NCBI RefSeq assembly: GCF_036245645.1
Contig: NZ_BTPE01000002.1
Span: 417,864 to 481,863 of the forward strand
Length of the DNA: 64,000 bases
Direction: 5' to 3'
From: Algoriphagus taiwanensis
GTDB lineage: Bacteria; Bacteroidota; Bacteroidia; Cytophagales; Cyclobacteriaceae
The notes under the pieces were generated by a model. It was not told the DNA's origin, did not search any database, and worked only from the letters and a program-made list of their open reading frames with translations. The translations under genes were made by a program, and so were the position numbers. Shown here in pieces: positions 42,529 through 51,224 of this stretch (its first letter is position 1; every line of letters starts with the position of its first letter).

Positions 42529-43566
42529 ATGAAAGTAGCTAGACGCTTAAGTTGGGTGGTGGCAGCAATTCCTATGCTGTGGGCATGTGACAATTACGAA
42601 ATGCCACCCGTGATTCCTCAGACCGGTGCACAATTGACCGATCCTGTAGGTGGTTCATCCTTGGTACTTGTCAAAGAAGACGCAGAAACTTCAGTAATTT
42701 CTTTTACGGTTTCAGCTGCAGATTTTGGAACAACCGGTGAAATCACCAATACACTCCAAATGGATCTTCCCGGAGCAAATTTCGCTTCTCCAGTTAATTT
42801 GGGAGAATCTAAAAGCAACATCATCGAGGTAAATGTCGCCGAGCTCAATGAAGCTGTTTTGGCAAAGGGTCTGCCTGCAGAGGCTGCTGCTAATGTGGAG
42901 TTCAGAGTCCGCTCCTCGATCAACCTTCCATTAAGTCCAATCTTCGGTGAAACGACCACTTTGTCAGTTACTCCTTTTGACGCTACAACTACCTTCCCGG
43001 TGATGTATGTCCCTGGAGATTATCAGGGATGGGATCCTTCTAACGAGATGACTGTTTTGTATGCAGAGAATTTCGACAACAAGTTCAAAGGATTTGTCCA
43101 TATCATCGGTGGATCGAGAGAATTTAAGGTTAATGAAACCAATAGCTGGGATATCAACTATGGTGACGATGGCGCAGACGGTACCCTGGAAAGAGATGGA
43201 GCTAACCTCAAAGTAACTGCTGATGGTACTTACGAGCTCAATGTGGATCTAGCTGCTAAAACTTACACTATCGGACCAGTTAGAAGATGGGGAATCGTAG
43301 GTGATGCTACTGCAGGTGGTTGGGATACAGACACTCCAATGAATGTGTTCGATAAAACTACTAACCAATTGAAAATCACAACAGATCTCAAAGCAGGTGC
43401 TTTCAAATTCAGAGCAAACAACAATTGGGATTTCAACTATGGTGGATCCAATGGTGAATTGAATGCCGGTGGTGACAACATCGCGATCTCAGAGGCAGGG
43501 AATTATACTATCACCCTTTACTTCGGTCCTGAAGGTGTAGCTACTTATACTTTGACTAAAAATTAA
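42529..43566 (+). CDS. SusE/SusF-like starch-binding lipoprotein
   Basis: The ATG at 42529 gives 345 residues with a lipobox LWAC (mature Cys near residue 19). The N-terminal part is the SusE-type Ig-like domain (TDPVGGSSLVLVKEDAETSVISFTVS). Two starch-binding modules follow, each with an aromatic cluster (VPGDYQGWDPS and IVGDATAGGWDTDTPM). It would sit on the outer surface and hold starch for the secreted amylase encoded next. SusC and SusD, which normally precede susE, are not found upstream here. The amylase gene starts 94 bases downstream. Confidence 0.85.
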   Translation: MKVARRLSWVVAAIPMLWACDNYEMPPVIPQTGAQLTDPVGGSSLVLVKEDAETSVISFTVSAADFGTTGEITNTLQMDLPGANFASPVNLGESKSNIIEVNVAELNEAVLAKGLPAEAAANVEFRVRSSINLPLSPIFGETTTLSVTPFDATTTFPVMYVPGDYQGWDPSNEMTVLYAENFDNKFKGFVHIIGGSREFKVNETNSWDINYGDDGADGTLERDGANLKVTADGTYELNVDLAAKTYTIGPVRRWGIVGDATAGGWDTDTPMNVFDKTTNQLKITTDLKAGAFKFRANNNWDFNYGGSNGELNAGGDNIAISEAGNYTITLYFGPEGVATYTLTKN

Positions 43567-43606
43567 TTTGAGTTTAGGTATTAACTACGCTTCCTTTTAA
43601 CTTATG

Positions 43607-43640
43607 ACCGGCTTTTGGATCCAAGAATCCGAAAGCCGGT
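43607..43640 (+). terminator. Hairpin between susE and the amylase gene
   Basis: ACCGGCTTT / AAAGCCGGT enclose GGATCcaagaATCC, giving a long two-part stem. It is followed by TATTTATT, not a clean T run. It lies within a possible 5' extension of the amylase frame, so it could be an attenuator or stabiliser that lowers or separates amylase expression. Confidence 0.45.
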
Positions 43641-43660
43641 TATTTATTCCAAAGCCTACC

Positions 43661-46459
43661 ATGAAATCTCTCTATTCCTTCACTTTTAGACTCGCTTTTC
43701 TTCTGTTTTTCACCGGAAATCTTTTTGCTCAGGTGACTACAGAACCGGCTGTGCCCAATGCTGGATCGTCTGTCAAAATAATTTACGATGCCACCAAAGG
43801 GACTTCAGGTCTTAGAGATTGCAATTGTGATGTGTACATCCATATTGGTGCGGTGACAGCCGGACCGACTTCCAATACTTGGTCTATTGTACCCTTTCAA
43901 TGGGGCACGGCCAATCCGGATGCAAAAATGGAAAAGGTAGAAGGTCAGGCTAATCTTTACACCTATGAACTCACTCCCAATGAATTTTTTGATAATCCCA
44001 ACGGATTGACCATCTACAGACTCGGGATGGTATTCCGAAATGCTGATGGAAGCAAAGAAGGGAAAAACAGTGCCAATGGGGATATTTTCGTGGATCTGGC
44101 ACAGGGATTCTCCGTGGCTTTTACTACCCCAAATACTTCCAATGTTTCTCTGAATGTAGGTGAAACGTTTGAATTTAAGGCTGCCTCAACTGAGGTCGCT
44201 GATTTGAGTTTTGAACTGGATGGAGTCAAAGTGGCCGAAGCCAAAAACGCTGAAGAGATAGCTTATACCTTCTCCGCAACAGCTTCCGGTAATTATCAAT
44301 TGACCGCCAAGGCCGAAAAGGGAGACCAATCCGACACCGAATCCGTCAATATTGTTGTTTTTGCTCCATCTGAGACTGCGCCTTTGCCTTCAGGGGCTCG
44401 ACTTGGAATCAATTACCTTTCGGATACCGAAGTAATTCTTGCCCTGCAGGCTCCTGGAAAAAATATTGTTCACGTAATTGGCGATTTCAATGATTGGCAG
44501 ATTCTCAATGATTATCAAATGAAAGTCACTCCTGATGGAGAGATTTTTTGGCTCAAACTCGAGAATCTGGTGCCTAAAAAAGAATACATTTTTCAATACC
44601 TAGTGGATGGAAGTATCCGAATAGGAGATCCCTATGCTGATAAAACTTCAGATCCATTCAACGATCAGGAAATCATTGACCAAGGCAGATACCCGGGATT
44701 AATGCCTTATCCGGCTGGAAAGACCGAGTTTCAGGCTACCTATCTTCAAACAGCTCAAGATTCCTACACCTGGAAAAATCTAAACTATGAGCGCCCAGCT
44801 CCTGAAGAACTGGTCGTTTATGAGTTGCTGGTTAGGGATTTTGATGAAAAGAGGACATACAATGCAGTTATCGATCGGTTGGATTACTTGGAAGATTTAG
44901 GAATCAATGCGATCGAACTCATGCCGATCGGAGAGTTTGAAGGAAATCTTTCTTGGGGATATAATCCTTCCTTCTTTTTTGCACCGGACAAATATTATGG
45001 GACCAAAAATGACCTCAAGCGCCTGATCGATGAGGCTCATGGTAGAGGAATGGTGGTGATTCTGGATATGGTACTGAACCATGCTTTTGGCCAAAATCCT
45101 ATGGTCAGACTCTACAATGACGGGGACTATGGCGCACCGACACCGGACAATCCTTGGTTCAATAGAGAAGCTACCCACCCCTTCAACGTCGGCTATGACT
45201 TCAACCATGAAAGCACCTACACCAAGGCTTTTGTGGATTCTGTAAATAATTATTGGTTGACTGAATACAAATTTGACGGGTTCCGTTTTGACCTTTCCAA
45301 AGGATTTACCCAAGTCAACAGTGGAAGTAATGTGGGTATTTGGTCACAGTATGACCCAAGCCGTGTGGCCATTTGGAAAAATATTTATGACCGAATCAAG
45401 GCCAATCATCCGGAAGCTTACGTGATTCTGGAGCATTTGGCAGACAATTCTGAGGAAACAGAATTGGCAAATTATGGGATGATGTTTTGGGGAAATATGA
45501 ACGGTACTTCCCGCAACCTCGCCAAAGGCTCGAATGATAATATGGAATGGGCTTATTACAAACGCCGAGGTTGGAACAGAAGTAATCTGATTGCCTATCA
45601 GGAATCCCACGACGAAGAGCGCGTGATGTGGGAAACCCTCAATTTTGGAGGTACCAGTCCGATCAACCTCAGGGTATTGGAGAATGCAGTCAACAGAAAT
45701 CAGATCATGACCGCGTTCTATTTTGCCATCCCGGGTCCAAAAATGCTTTGGCAGTTTGGGGAGTTTGGCTATGACTTGGAGTTGAATAACGACCGGTTGG
45801 GAATCAAGCCCACCCGCTGGAATTACCTGGATGATCCGGAAAGACAGCGCCTTTATAAATTATACCGGGAAATGATCAAGCTTAAAAAGAACTACCCGGT
45901 TTTTAATAATCCCACACAAGCTTCCCTAAACCTTGGTCCGACGCTAAAGCAAATTTATCTGGACCATCCTGAAATGGATGTTTTCCTCTTCGGAAATTTT
46001 GATGGAGTAACGGTAGGAAATGCTCAAATCCAGTTTCCAAAACAAGGCAAATGGTACAACTATTTCACAGGTGAGGAATTCAATGTGACTTCTACACAGG
46101 TTACTTTGGGATTGAGACCAAATGAGTTTTATCTCTTTACAGATCAGCCTCTTCCAAAGCCAGAGGATGGAATTTTGCAGGCTGATTTTGTGACTTCAGT
46201 GCCTGAACCCACTACGGAAGGGGAGTTTAAAATCTATCCCGTACCATCTCAAAATTCAATTACGGTAGAGCTGCCAAAGGATATGACTCAAGCTAATTAT
46301 CGAGTAGTGGATATGGCAGGAAGGGTACTTTTTGATGGACAAACCTCCCCAGATGAGCGTATTTTAGACTTTGATCTAAAGGGAATTAAGGCAGGGATTT
46401 ATATCTTTGAGGCGTTTGATACCAAACGCGTGTTGCACAAACGCTTCATAAAAAATTAA
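43661..46459 (+). CDS. Secreted GH13 alpha-amylase/pullulanase-like enzyme with T9SS signal
   Basis: The ATG at 43661 gives 932 residues with a signal peptide ending near NLFAQ. After two beta-sandwich modules (one with GDFNDWQ, typical of an E-set/CBM48-like fold) comes a GH13 barrel. The catalytic residues are Asp544 (GFRFDLSKG), Glu591 (VILEHLAD) and Asp651 (ESHDEERV). The C-terminus is a type-A sorting domain (YPVPSQNSITVEL, then AGIYIFEAF). It is secreted to degrade starch outside, or on the surface with SusE. The 3' neighbour is an aldolase gene 19 bases away. Confidence 0.92.
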   Translation: MKSLYSFTFRLAFLLFFTGNLFAQVTTEPAVPNAGSSVKIIYDATKGTSGLRDCNCDVYIHIGAVTAGPTSNTWSIVPFQWGTANPDAKMEKVEGQANLYTYELTPNEFFDNPNGLTIYRLGMVFRNADGSKEGKNSANGDIFVDLAQGFSVAFTTPNTSNVSLNVGETFEFKAASTEVADLSFELDGVKVAEAKNAEEIAYTFSATASGNYQLTAKAEKGDQSDTESVNIVVFAPSETAPLPSGARLGINYLSDTEVILALQAPGKNIVHVIGDFNDWQILNDYQMKVTPDGEIFWLKLENLVPKKEYIFQYLVDGSIRIGDPYADKTSDPFNDQEIIDQGRYPGLMPYPAGKTEFQATYLQTAQDSYTWKNLNYERPAPEELVVYELLVRDFDEKRTYNAVIDRLDYLEDLGINAIELMPIGEFEGNLSWGYNPSFFFAPDKYYGTKNDLKRLIDEAHGRGMVVILDMVLNHAFGQNPMVRLYNDGDYGAPTPDNPWFNREATHPFNVGYDFNHESTYTKAFVDSVNNYWLTEYKFDGFRFDLSKGFTQVNSGSNVGIWSQYDPSRVAIWKNIYDRIKANHPEAYVILEHLADNSEETELANYGMMFWGNMNGTSRNLAKGSNDNMEWAYYKRRGWNRSNLIAYQESHDEERVMWETLNFGGTSPINLRVLENAVNRNQIMTAFYFAIPGPKMLWQFGEFGYDLELNNDRLGIKPTRWNYLDDPERQRLYKLYREMIKLKKNYPVFNNPTQASLNLGPTLKQIYLDHPEMDVFLFGNFDGVTVGNAQIQFPKQGKWYNYFTGEEFNVTSTQVTLGLRPNEFYLFTDQPLPKPEDGILQADFVTSVPEPTTEGEFKIYPVPSQNSITVELPKDMTQANYRVVDMAGRVLFDGQTSPDERILDFDLKGIKAGIYIFEAFDTKRVLHKRFIKN

Positions 46460-46477
46460 CCTAACCTATCTCAAATT

Positions 46478-47539
46478 ATGAAATTTAAGCCTGGAGTAAA
46501 GTTCGGGAATGAGCTAAGAGACCTTTATGCTTATGCAAAAGAGAACGAATTCGCTTTTCCAGCAGTCAATGTAATCGGCACCAACTCGGTCAATGCCGTT
46601 TTGGAAACTGCGAAAAAGGTCAACTCTCCCGTCATTATTCAATTTTCTAACGGAGGCGCTCAGTTTTTTGCAGGAAAAAGCCTTCCCAACGACAAGCAAC
46701 AAGCAAGTATTGCAGGTGGTATATCAGGCGCACATCACGTGCATCAAATGGCAGAAGCCTACGGAGTACCAGTGATTTTGCATACTGACCATGCCGCTTT
46801 GAAACTATTGCCTTGGATTGATGGACTTTTGGAAGCCGGACAAGCTTACTATGCAGCTCACAAGAAGCCGTTGTTCAGTTCACACATGCTGGATCTTTCC
46901 GAAGAGCCTCTTCACGAAAACGTGGAGATTTCCTGCAAGTATTTCGAGAAACTGGCCAAGTTGGAAATGGCTATTGAAATCGAGTTGGGAGTAACCGGTG
47001 GAGAAGAGGATGGAGTGGACAACTCTGATGTAGACTCTTCCAAGCTTTATACTCAGCCTGAGGAAGTGGCTTATGCTTACGAGCATTTGAAGAAAATCAG
47101 TGATTTGTTCACCATTGCGGCTGCTTTTGGAAACGTGCATGGTGTTTACAAGCCAGGAAATGTAAGCTTGAAGCCGATCATCCTGAAAAACTCACAAGAA
47201 TACATCAACAAGAACTTCGGCACTACAGGTAAGCCATTGAACTTTGTGTTCCATGGTGGTTCTGGTTCTTCTGTAGAAGAAATCCGGGAAGCCAATAGCT
47301 ACGGATCGATTAAGATGAACATCGATACCGATATGCAGTGGGCTACTTGGGAAGGTATTCTCAATTACTACAAGAAAAACGAAGGCTATCTTCAGAGCCA
47401 ATTGGGCAATCCGGAAGGACCAGATTCTCCAAACAAGAAGTATTATGATCCAAGAGCTTGGTTGCGAAAAGGAGAAGAGAACTTCGTGAAGCGACTGGAG
47501 TTGGCTTTTGATATGCTCAATGCGATCAATAGAAATTAA
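46478..47539 (+). CDS. fbaA: Class II fructose-bisphosphate aldolase
   Basis: The 353-residue enzyme has class II features. The zinc ligands come from ILHTDHAALK and the later FHGGSGSS, and an acidic loop GVTGGEEDGVDN sits between them. It splits fructose-1,6-bisphosphate into two triose phosphates. It is cytosolic. It lies 19 bases after the secreted amylase gene and just upstream of a second amylase, with pfkA and mgsA on the other side of that, so sugar breakdown and glycolysis genes are grouped here. A strong terminator follows at 47558. Confidence 0.95.
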   Translation: MKFKPGVKFGNELRDLYAYAKENEFAFPAVNVIGTNSVNAVLETAKKVNSPVIIQFSNGGAQFFAGKSLPNDKQQASIAGGISGAHHVHQMAEAYGVPVILHTDHAALKLLPWIDGLLEAGQAYYAAHKKPLFSSHMLDLSEEPLHENVEISCKYFEKLAKLEMAIEIELGVTGGEEDGVDNSDVDSSKLYTQPEEVAYAYEHLKKISDLFTIAAAFGNVHGVYKPGNVSLKPIILKNSQEYINKNFGTTGKPLNFVFHGGSGSSVEEIREANSYGSIKMNIDTDMQWATWEGILNYYKKNEGYLQSQLGNPEGPDSPNKKYYDPRAWLRKGEENFVKRLELAFDMLNAINRN

Positions 47540-47557
47540 TTAATCTCAGAGTTCTGT

Positions 47558-47594
47558 GAAAAAGTCACTTGTGCCGCGGGTGACTTTTTCTTTT
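47558..47594 (+). terminator. Rho-independent terminator after fbaA
   Basis: GAAAAAGTCAC / GTGACTTTTTC is an 11-base stem with an 11-base loop, followed by TTTTC. It overlaps the non-coding upstream part of the next amylase frame, which supports the ATG at 47607 as the real start of that gene. Confidence 0.8.
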
Positions 47595-47606
47595 CCCCAA
47601 CCTACT

Positions 47607-49157
47607 ATGAAAAAACCCTTATTAACCCTATCCCTTTTGAGTCTAACTGCTCTTTTTGCCTGCGAAAAAAAAGAAGCTCCCGAAGTCAAAAATTACTGGC
47701 CTCAGGCTGGAGTGACGTATGAGATTTTTGTTCAGTCCTTTTACGATTCCAATGGGGACGGAATAGGTGATTTCAATGGAGTTACCCAAAAGTTGGATCA
47801 TGTGAAGGACTTGGGAGCCAATGCCATTTGGTTTATGCCAATTATGCCATCGCCGACTTATCATAAGTATGATGTGACGGACTATAAAGCGGTCCATCCG
47901 GATTATGGTACGATGGAGGATTTCAAAAAGCTCCTGGAAGAAGCCCATAAGCGGGATATCAAGATCGTGATCGATATGATTATCAATCATACCTCCACTG
48001 AACACCCTTGGTTTCAGGAAAGCAAGTCGGGTAGAGATAATCCTTACCGAGATTACTATGTATGGGCTCAGAAGGACACTATTGCCGATTTTCTGAATAA
48101 AAAGACCATCACACTCGACTCGGACAACATCCGTCAGTGGCATGACCCGGGACAGGGAGAGGACTTCTATTATGGGTTCTTTTGGGGAGGAATGCCTGAT
48201 TTGAACTTTGACAATCCAAAAGTAAGGGAGGAAATCTATGAAATCGGACGATTCTGGCTCGAAGAGGTCGGTGTGGATGGATTCAGACTGGATGCTGCAA
48301 AGCATATTTTCCCGGATGATCGCCCTTTGGACAATCACGAGTTTTGGAAGGAGTTTCGATCAAAAATGGAGGCTATTAAGCCGGATGTGTATTTGGTAGG
48401 AGAGGTGTATGACAAAAAGGAGATTGTTGCGCCTTACCTTCCTGGATTGCCTGCCTTGTTCAATTTTGATTTTCACTATACGCTCATCGAGGCCTTGAAT
48501 ACCGAAAACGGGATGCTTTTGGCCGAAAAGCAGAAAGAGGTTTTGGACTTTTATCAAGGGATTACTCCAAGCTTCATTGATGCTACCTTCTCCTCCAATC
48601 ATGATCAGCCACGCTTGCTCAATGACTTGAAATCTGATCCGAATAAATACAAGCAGGCAAGTGCCATCCTTTTGACTATGCCTGGAGCACCCTACCTCTA
48701 TTATGGAGAAGAAATCGGAATGTTGGGATTGAAGCCGGATGAGCATATCCGTGAGCCCTTCCTTTGGGATTCAAAGGAAAAAGACACAGGACGAGCTTCT
48801 TGGATTGAGTCCAAGTATTCCACCGATGAAACAGTCACTCCATTGGCTCAACAGCTGACTGATTCCAAAAGCTATTTTAATCACTACAAGGAATTGATAG
48901 CGCTTCGGAACTCCCACCCGGCTTTGGCTTTGGGTCAGTTGGAACTTCCGGAGTCCAGTTTTGCACCCAGTGTGATGGCCTATTTCCGAAAAACCGCCGG
49001 ACAGGAGATCTTTGTCGTGCACAATTTGGGCAAGGAAGAAGTAGAGATTACCTTACCTGAAGGATACGAAGAAGTGATTTTTGGATTAGGAGATGGAATA
49101 AATGCATCCGGCAAGCTAACCCTTGGTGCGAATGCTTCTCGGGTCTACTTGAAATAG
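47607..49157 (+). CDS. GH13 alpha-amylase-type lipoprotein
   Basis: The ATG at 47607 gives 516 residues with a lipoprotein signal (LSLLSLTALFAC; mature Cys near residue 19). The GH13 barrel has conserved segments GDFNGVTQKLDHVKDLGANAIW and DMIINHTSTEHPWF, and the catalytic Asp229 (GFRLDAAKH), Glu266 (VGEVYD) and Asp333 (SNHDQPRL). It resembles periplasmic or surface neopullulanase/maltodextrin-acting enzymes. It is lipid-anchored, so it completes the starch path between the secreted enzyme and the inner-membrane carrier. It has a terminator of its own at 49169. Confidence 0.92.
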   Translation: MKKPLLTLSLLSLTALFACEKKEAPEVKNYWPQAGVTYEIFVQSFYDSNGDGIGDFNGVTQKLDHVKDLGANAIWFMPIMPSPTYHKYDVTDYKAVHPDYGTMEDFKKLLEEAHKRDIKIVIDMIINHTSTEHPWFQESKSGRDNPYRDYYVWAQKDTIADFLNKKTITLDSDNIRQWHDPGQGEDFYYGFFWGGMPDLNFDNPKVREEIYEIGRFWLEEVGVDGFRLDAAKHIFPDDRPLDNHEFWKEFRSKMEAIKPDVYLVGEVYDKKEIVAPYLPGLPALFNFDFHYTLIEALNTENGMLLAEKQKEVLDFYQGITPSFIDATFSSNHDQPRLLNDLKSDPNKYKQASAILLTMPGAPYLYYGEEIGMLGLKPDEHIREPFLWDSKEKDTGRASWIESKYSTDETVTPLAQQLTDSKSYFNHYKELIALRNSHPALALGQLELPESSFAPSVMAYFRKTAGQEIFVVHNLGKEEVEITLPEGYEEVIFGLGDGINASGKLTLGANASRVYLK

Positions 49158-49168
49158 AATATCAACAT

Positions 49169-49198
49169 AAAAAAAAGAGGCTTTTGCCTCTTTTTTTT
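49169..49198. terminator. Bidirectional terminator between amylase and pfkA
   Basis: AAAAAAAGAGGC / GCCTCTTTTTTT with a four-base loop is symmetric and has A and T runs on either side, so it serves both convergent transcripts. Confidence 0.88.
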
Positions 49199-50183
49199 AT
49201 GTTGATAGGATATTAGCGACTCTCAAGTCCTCCTCATCCACTTCTTTGTCGCCGACGACTGCTTTCACAATCGGAGTATAGACCAATTTGTTGTTGATTA
49301 AGCCTGCCATCACATCATATTTGCCCTGCATCAGGCCTTCCACAGCAGCCACACCAAGCTTGGATGCAAGAAGTCGGTCAAAGGATGTAGGTGCACCTCC
49401 TCTTTGCAAGTGGCCTAAAATCGTCACTTTGATGTCGTAGTAGGGAAGGTGTTTTTTGACCTTATCGGCAATTTCCTGTGCAGAACCACTTTTTCCCCCT
49501 TCAGCTACGATTACAATATTGGAGGTTTTTCTGGCCTTAGTTCGGGATTTTAGCTTTTCAACCAGCGTTTCCACAGGAGTTTTTCTCTCGGGAATCAAAA
49601 TAGAAGCCGCAGCACTACCGATACCGGCATTGATTGCAATGAAACCGGCATCTCTGCCCATTACCTCCACAAAGAAGAGGCGGTCGTGGGAAGTAGCGGT
49701 ATCACGGATTTTATCAATGGCTTCAATGGCCGTGTTACAAGCCGTATCAAAACCAATCGTAGAGTCTGTTCCTGAAAGGTCATTGTCAATGGTGCCGGGA
49801 AGTCCAACTGCAGGAATTCCGTATTCCTGATAGAACAAATGCGCACCGGTTAGGGAACCGTCGCCTCCGATCACTACCAAGGCATCAATACCATGGCTTT
49901 TCAGATTATCGTAAGCTTTTTTCCTTCCTTCTTTGGTTCGGAATTCATCACTCCGCGCAGATTTTAGAAAGGTTCCACCTCGCTCCAAAACATGGGTAAT
50001 GTTTTTGGAATCCAGCTTTTTGATATCGTTTTGGATCATCCCTTCGTAGCCTCGGTAGATCCCGTACATTTCCAATCCGTAATAAAATCCTGCCCTGACG
50101 GCAGCACGAATAGCGGCGTTCATTCCCGGAGCATCACCTCCTGAGGTCAAAACGCCTATCTTTTTTATACTTTTAAGTTCCAT
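49197..50183 (-). CDS. pfkA: 6-phosphofructokinase
   Basis: The enzyme phosphorylates fructose-6-phosphate with ATP. The 328-residue protein has the family start (IKKIGVLTSGGDAPGMNAAIRAAVRAG, with GGDAPG at the ATP site), the GGDGSLTGAH loop, and the catalytic-loop segment PGTIDNDLSGTDSTIGFDTA. The length is standard for bacterial ATP-PFK. It overlaps mgsA by 11 bases, so they form one transcript; methylglyoxal synthase draws on the same triose-phosphate pool, which is a sensible pairing. Confidence 0.96.
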   Translation of the reverse strand: MELKSIKKIGVLTSGGDAPGMNAAIRAAVRAGFYYGLEMYGIYRGYEGMIQNDIKKLDSKNITHVLERGGTFLKSARSDEFRTKEGRKKAYDNLKSHGIDALVVIGGDGSLTGAHLFYQEYGIPAVGLPGTIDNDLSGTDSTIGFDTACNTAIEAIDKIRDTATSHDRLFFVEVMGRDAGFIAINAGIGSAAASILIPERKTPVETLVEKLKSRTKARKTSNIVIVAEGGKSGSAQEIADKVKKHLPYYDIKVTILGHLQRGGAPTSFDRLLASKLGVAAVEGLMQGKYDVMAGLINNKLVYTPIVKAVVGDKEVDEEDLRVANILST

Positions 50184-50553
50184 AGGTTTGTGTTAAGGCT
50201 TTAAACATCAGTTCGGCAGAAGCTGGATTTGTGGCCAAAGGAATATTGTGAACATCACAGATCCGCATGAGCATTTGCACATCGGGTTCGTGTGGATGCT
50301 TGTCCAGCGGGTCACGGAAAAAGATAACTGCTGCCAATTGCTTTTCTGCCGCCATTGCTGCGATTTGGGCATCCCCGCCCATGGGTCCGGAAAGGAGCCG
50401 ATTTACTTCAAATCCTGCCTTTTCGATATGCTTTCCTGTAGTGCCAGTGGCTACCAAGTCAATTTCAGCACTGTGAAGTGCATCGCGAAATCCGCTTAAA
50501 AAGTGAACCATGTCAGCTTTTTTGCCATCATGGGCAATGAGAGCGATTTTCAT
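50173..50553 (-). CDS. mgsA: Methylglyoxal synthase
   Basis: This enzyme converts dihydroxyacetone phosphate to methylglyoxal and phosphate, bypassing lower glycolysis when phosphate is limiting. The ATG at 50553 gives 126 residues: MKIALIAHDGKKADMVHFL at the start, ATGTTGKHIEKAG in the phosphate loop, and the catalytic-Asp region LLSGPMGGDAQIAAM. The length is right for the family. The gene precedes and overlaps pfkA. An upstream in-frame start at 50604 is not needed. Confidence 0.93.
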   Translation of the reverse strand: MKIALIAHDGKKADMVHFLSGFRDALHSAEIDLVATGTTGKHIEKAGFEVNRLLSGPMGGDAQIAAMAAEKQLAAVIFFRDPLDKHPHEPDVQMLMRICDVHNIPLATNPASAELMFKALTQTYGT

Positions 50554-50675
50554 AAATAGGGGTAATAGGTACGGGTCAAAGTTAGGGAAAATTCCATTTT
50601 TCAATGTTTTCAGAAAAGATTAATCCTTCTTTTCCTCTTACTTTTCAAAAGCAAAAATCCAAATAAATTGTTTCC

Positions 50676-51224
50676 TTATCGATCCTTTACTGGCCATTCT
50701 CCTTTCAAAAAACTGTAATAAATGGTATCTCGTCTCCTTCCCAAAATCATTTGGGTATGGCTGCGCAAAATCCCTTCTTCTTTGGCTCCCAGCTTAATCA
50801 AAGCCTTTCTTGCCGACTGATTCAGCACGTCAGTTTTAAACTCCACTCTTTGCAAATCCAGACTCTTGAAGCAATAATCCAACATAAGTCCCTTCATTTC
50901 CCGATTGATTCCAGAGCGGTGAAAGTCTTTGCCCAACCAGGTCCAGCCGATCTCCAGCCTATTGTCTCTTGGTGAAAAATTCCCAAATGCAGTGGCTCCG
51001 GCTACTTGATTTTTTTCCTTATCGAAAACCACAAACTGAAGTCTTTCCTCAGAAAAATGTGGTTTTGCCCAAGCCTCAAAATCCTCAGGAATACTGAGGT
51101 CATGCGTGAAATAGGTCCAAAGGCTGGCAGGTAAAGTGATTTCCTGAAGCAAAGGAAAGTCCTGCCTGGTCATAGGACGAAGCAGGACTTTTTCATTTTC
51201 CAAAATCAAATCTCGGGGTACCAT
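50676..51224 (-). CDS. GNAT-family N-acetyltransferase
   Basis: The 182-residue protein has the RimJ/RimL-type GNAT layout: LENEKVLLRPMTRQDFPLLQEI at the start, the strand LEIGWTWLGKDFHRSGINREMKGLMLDYCF, which is the acetyl-CoA-binding region, and FKTDVLNQSARKALIKLGAKEEGILRSH at the end. The acceptor substrate is unknown. It overlaps the aminotransferase gene at 51224 by one base, so the two are co-translated. It is cytosolic. Confidence 0.9.
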   Translation of the reverse strand: MVPRDLILENEKVLLRPMTRQDFPLLQEITLPASLWTYFTHDLSIPEDFEAWAKPHFSEERLQFVVFDKEKNQVAGATAFGNFSPRDNRLEIGWTWLGKDFHRSGINREMKGLMLDYCFKSLDLQRVEFKTDVLNQSARKALIKLGAKEEGILRSHTQMILGRRRDTIYYSFLKGEWPVKDR

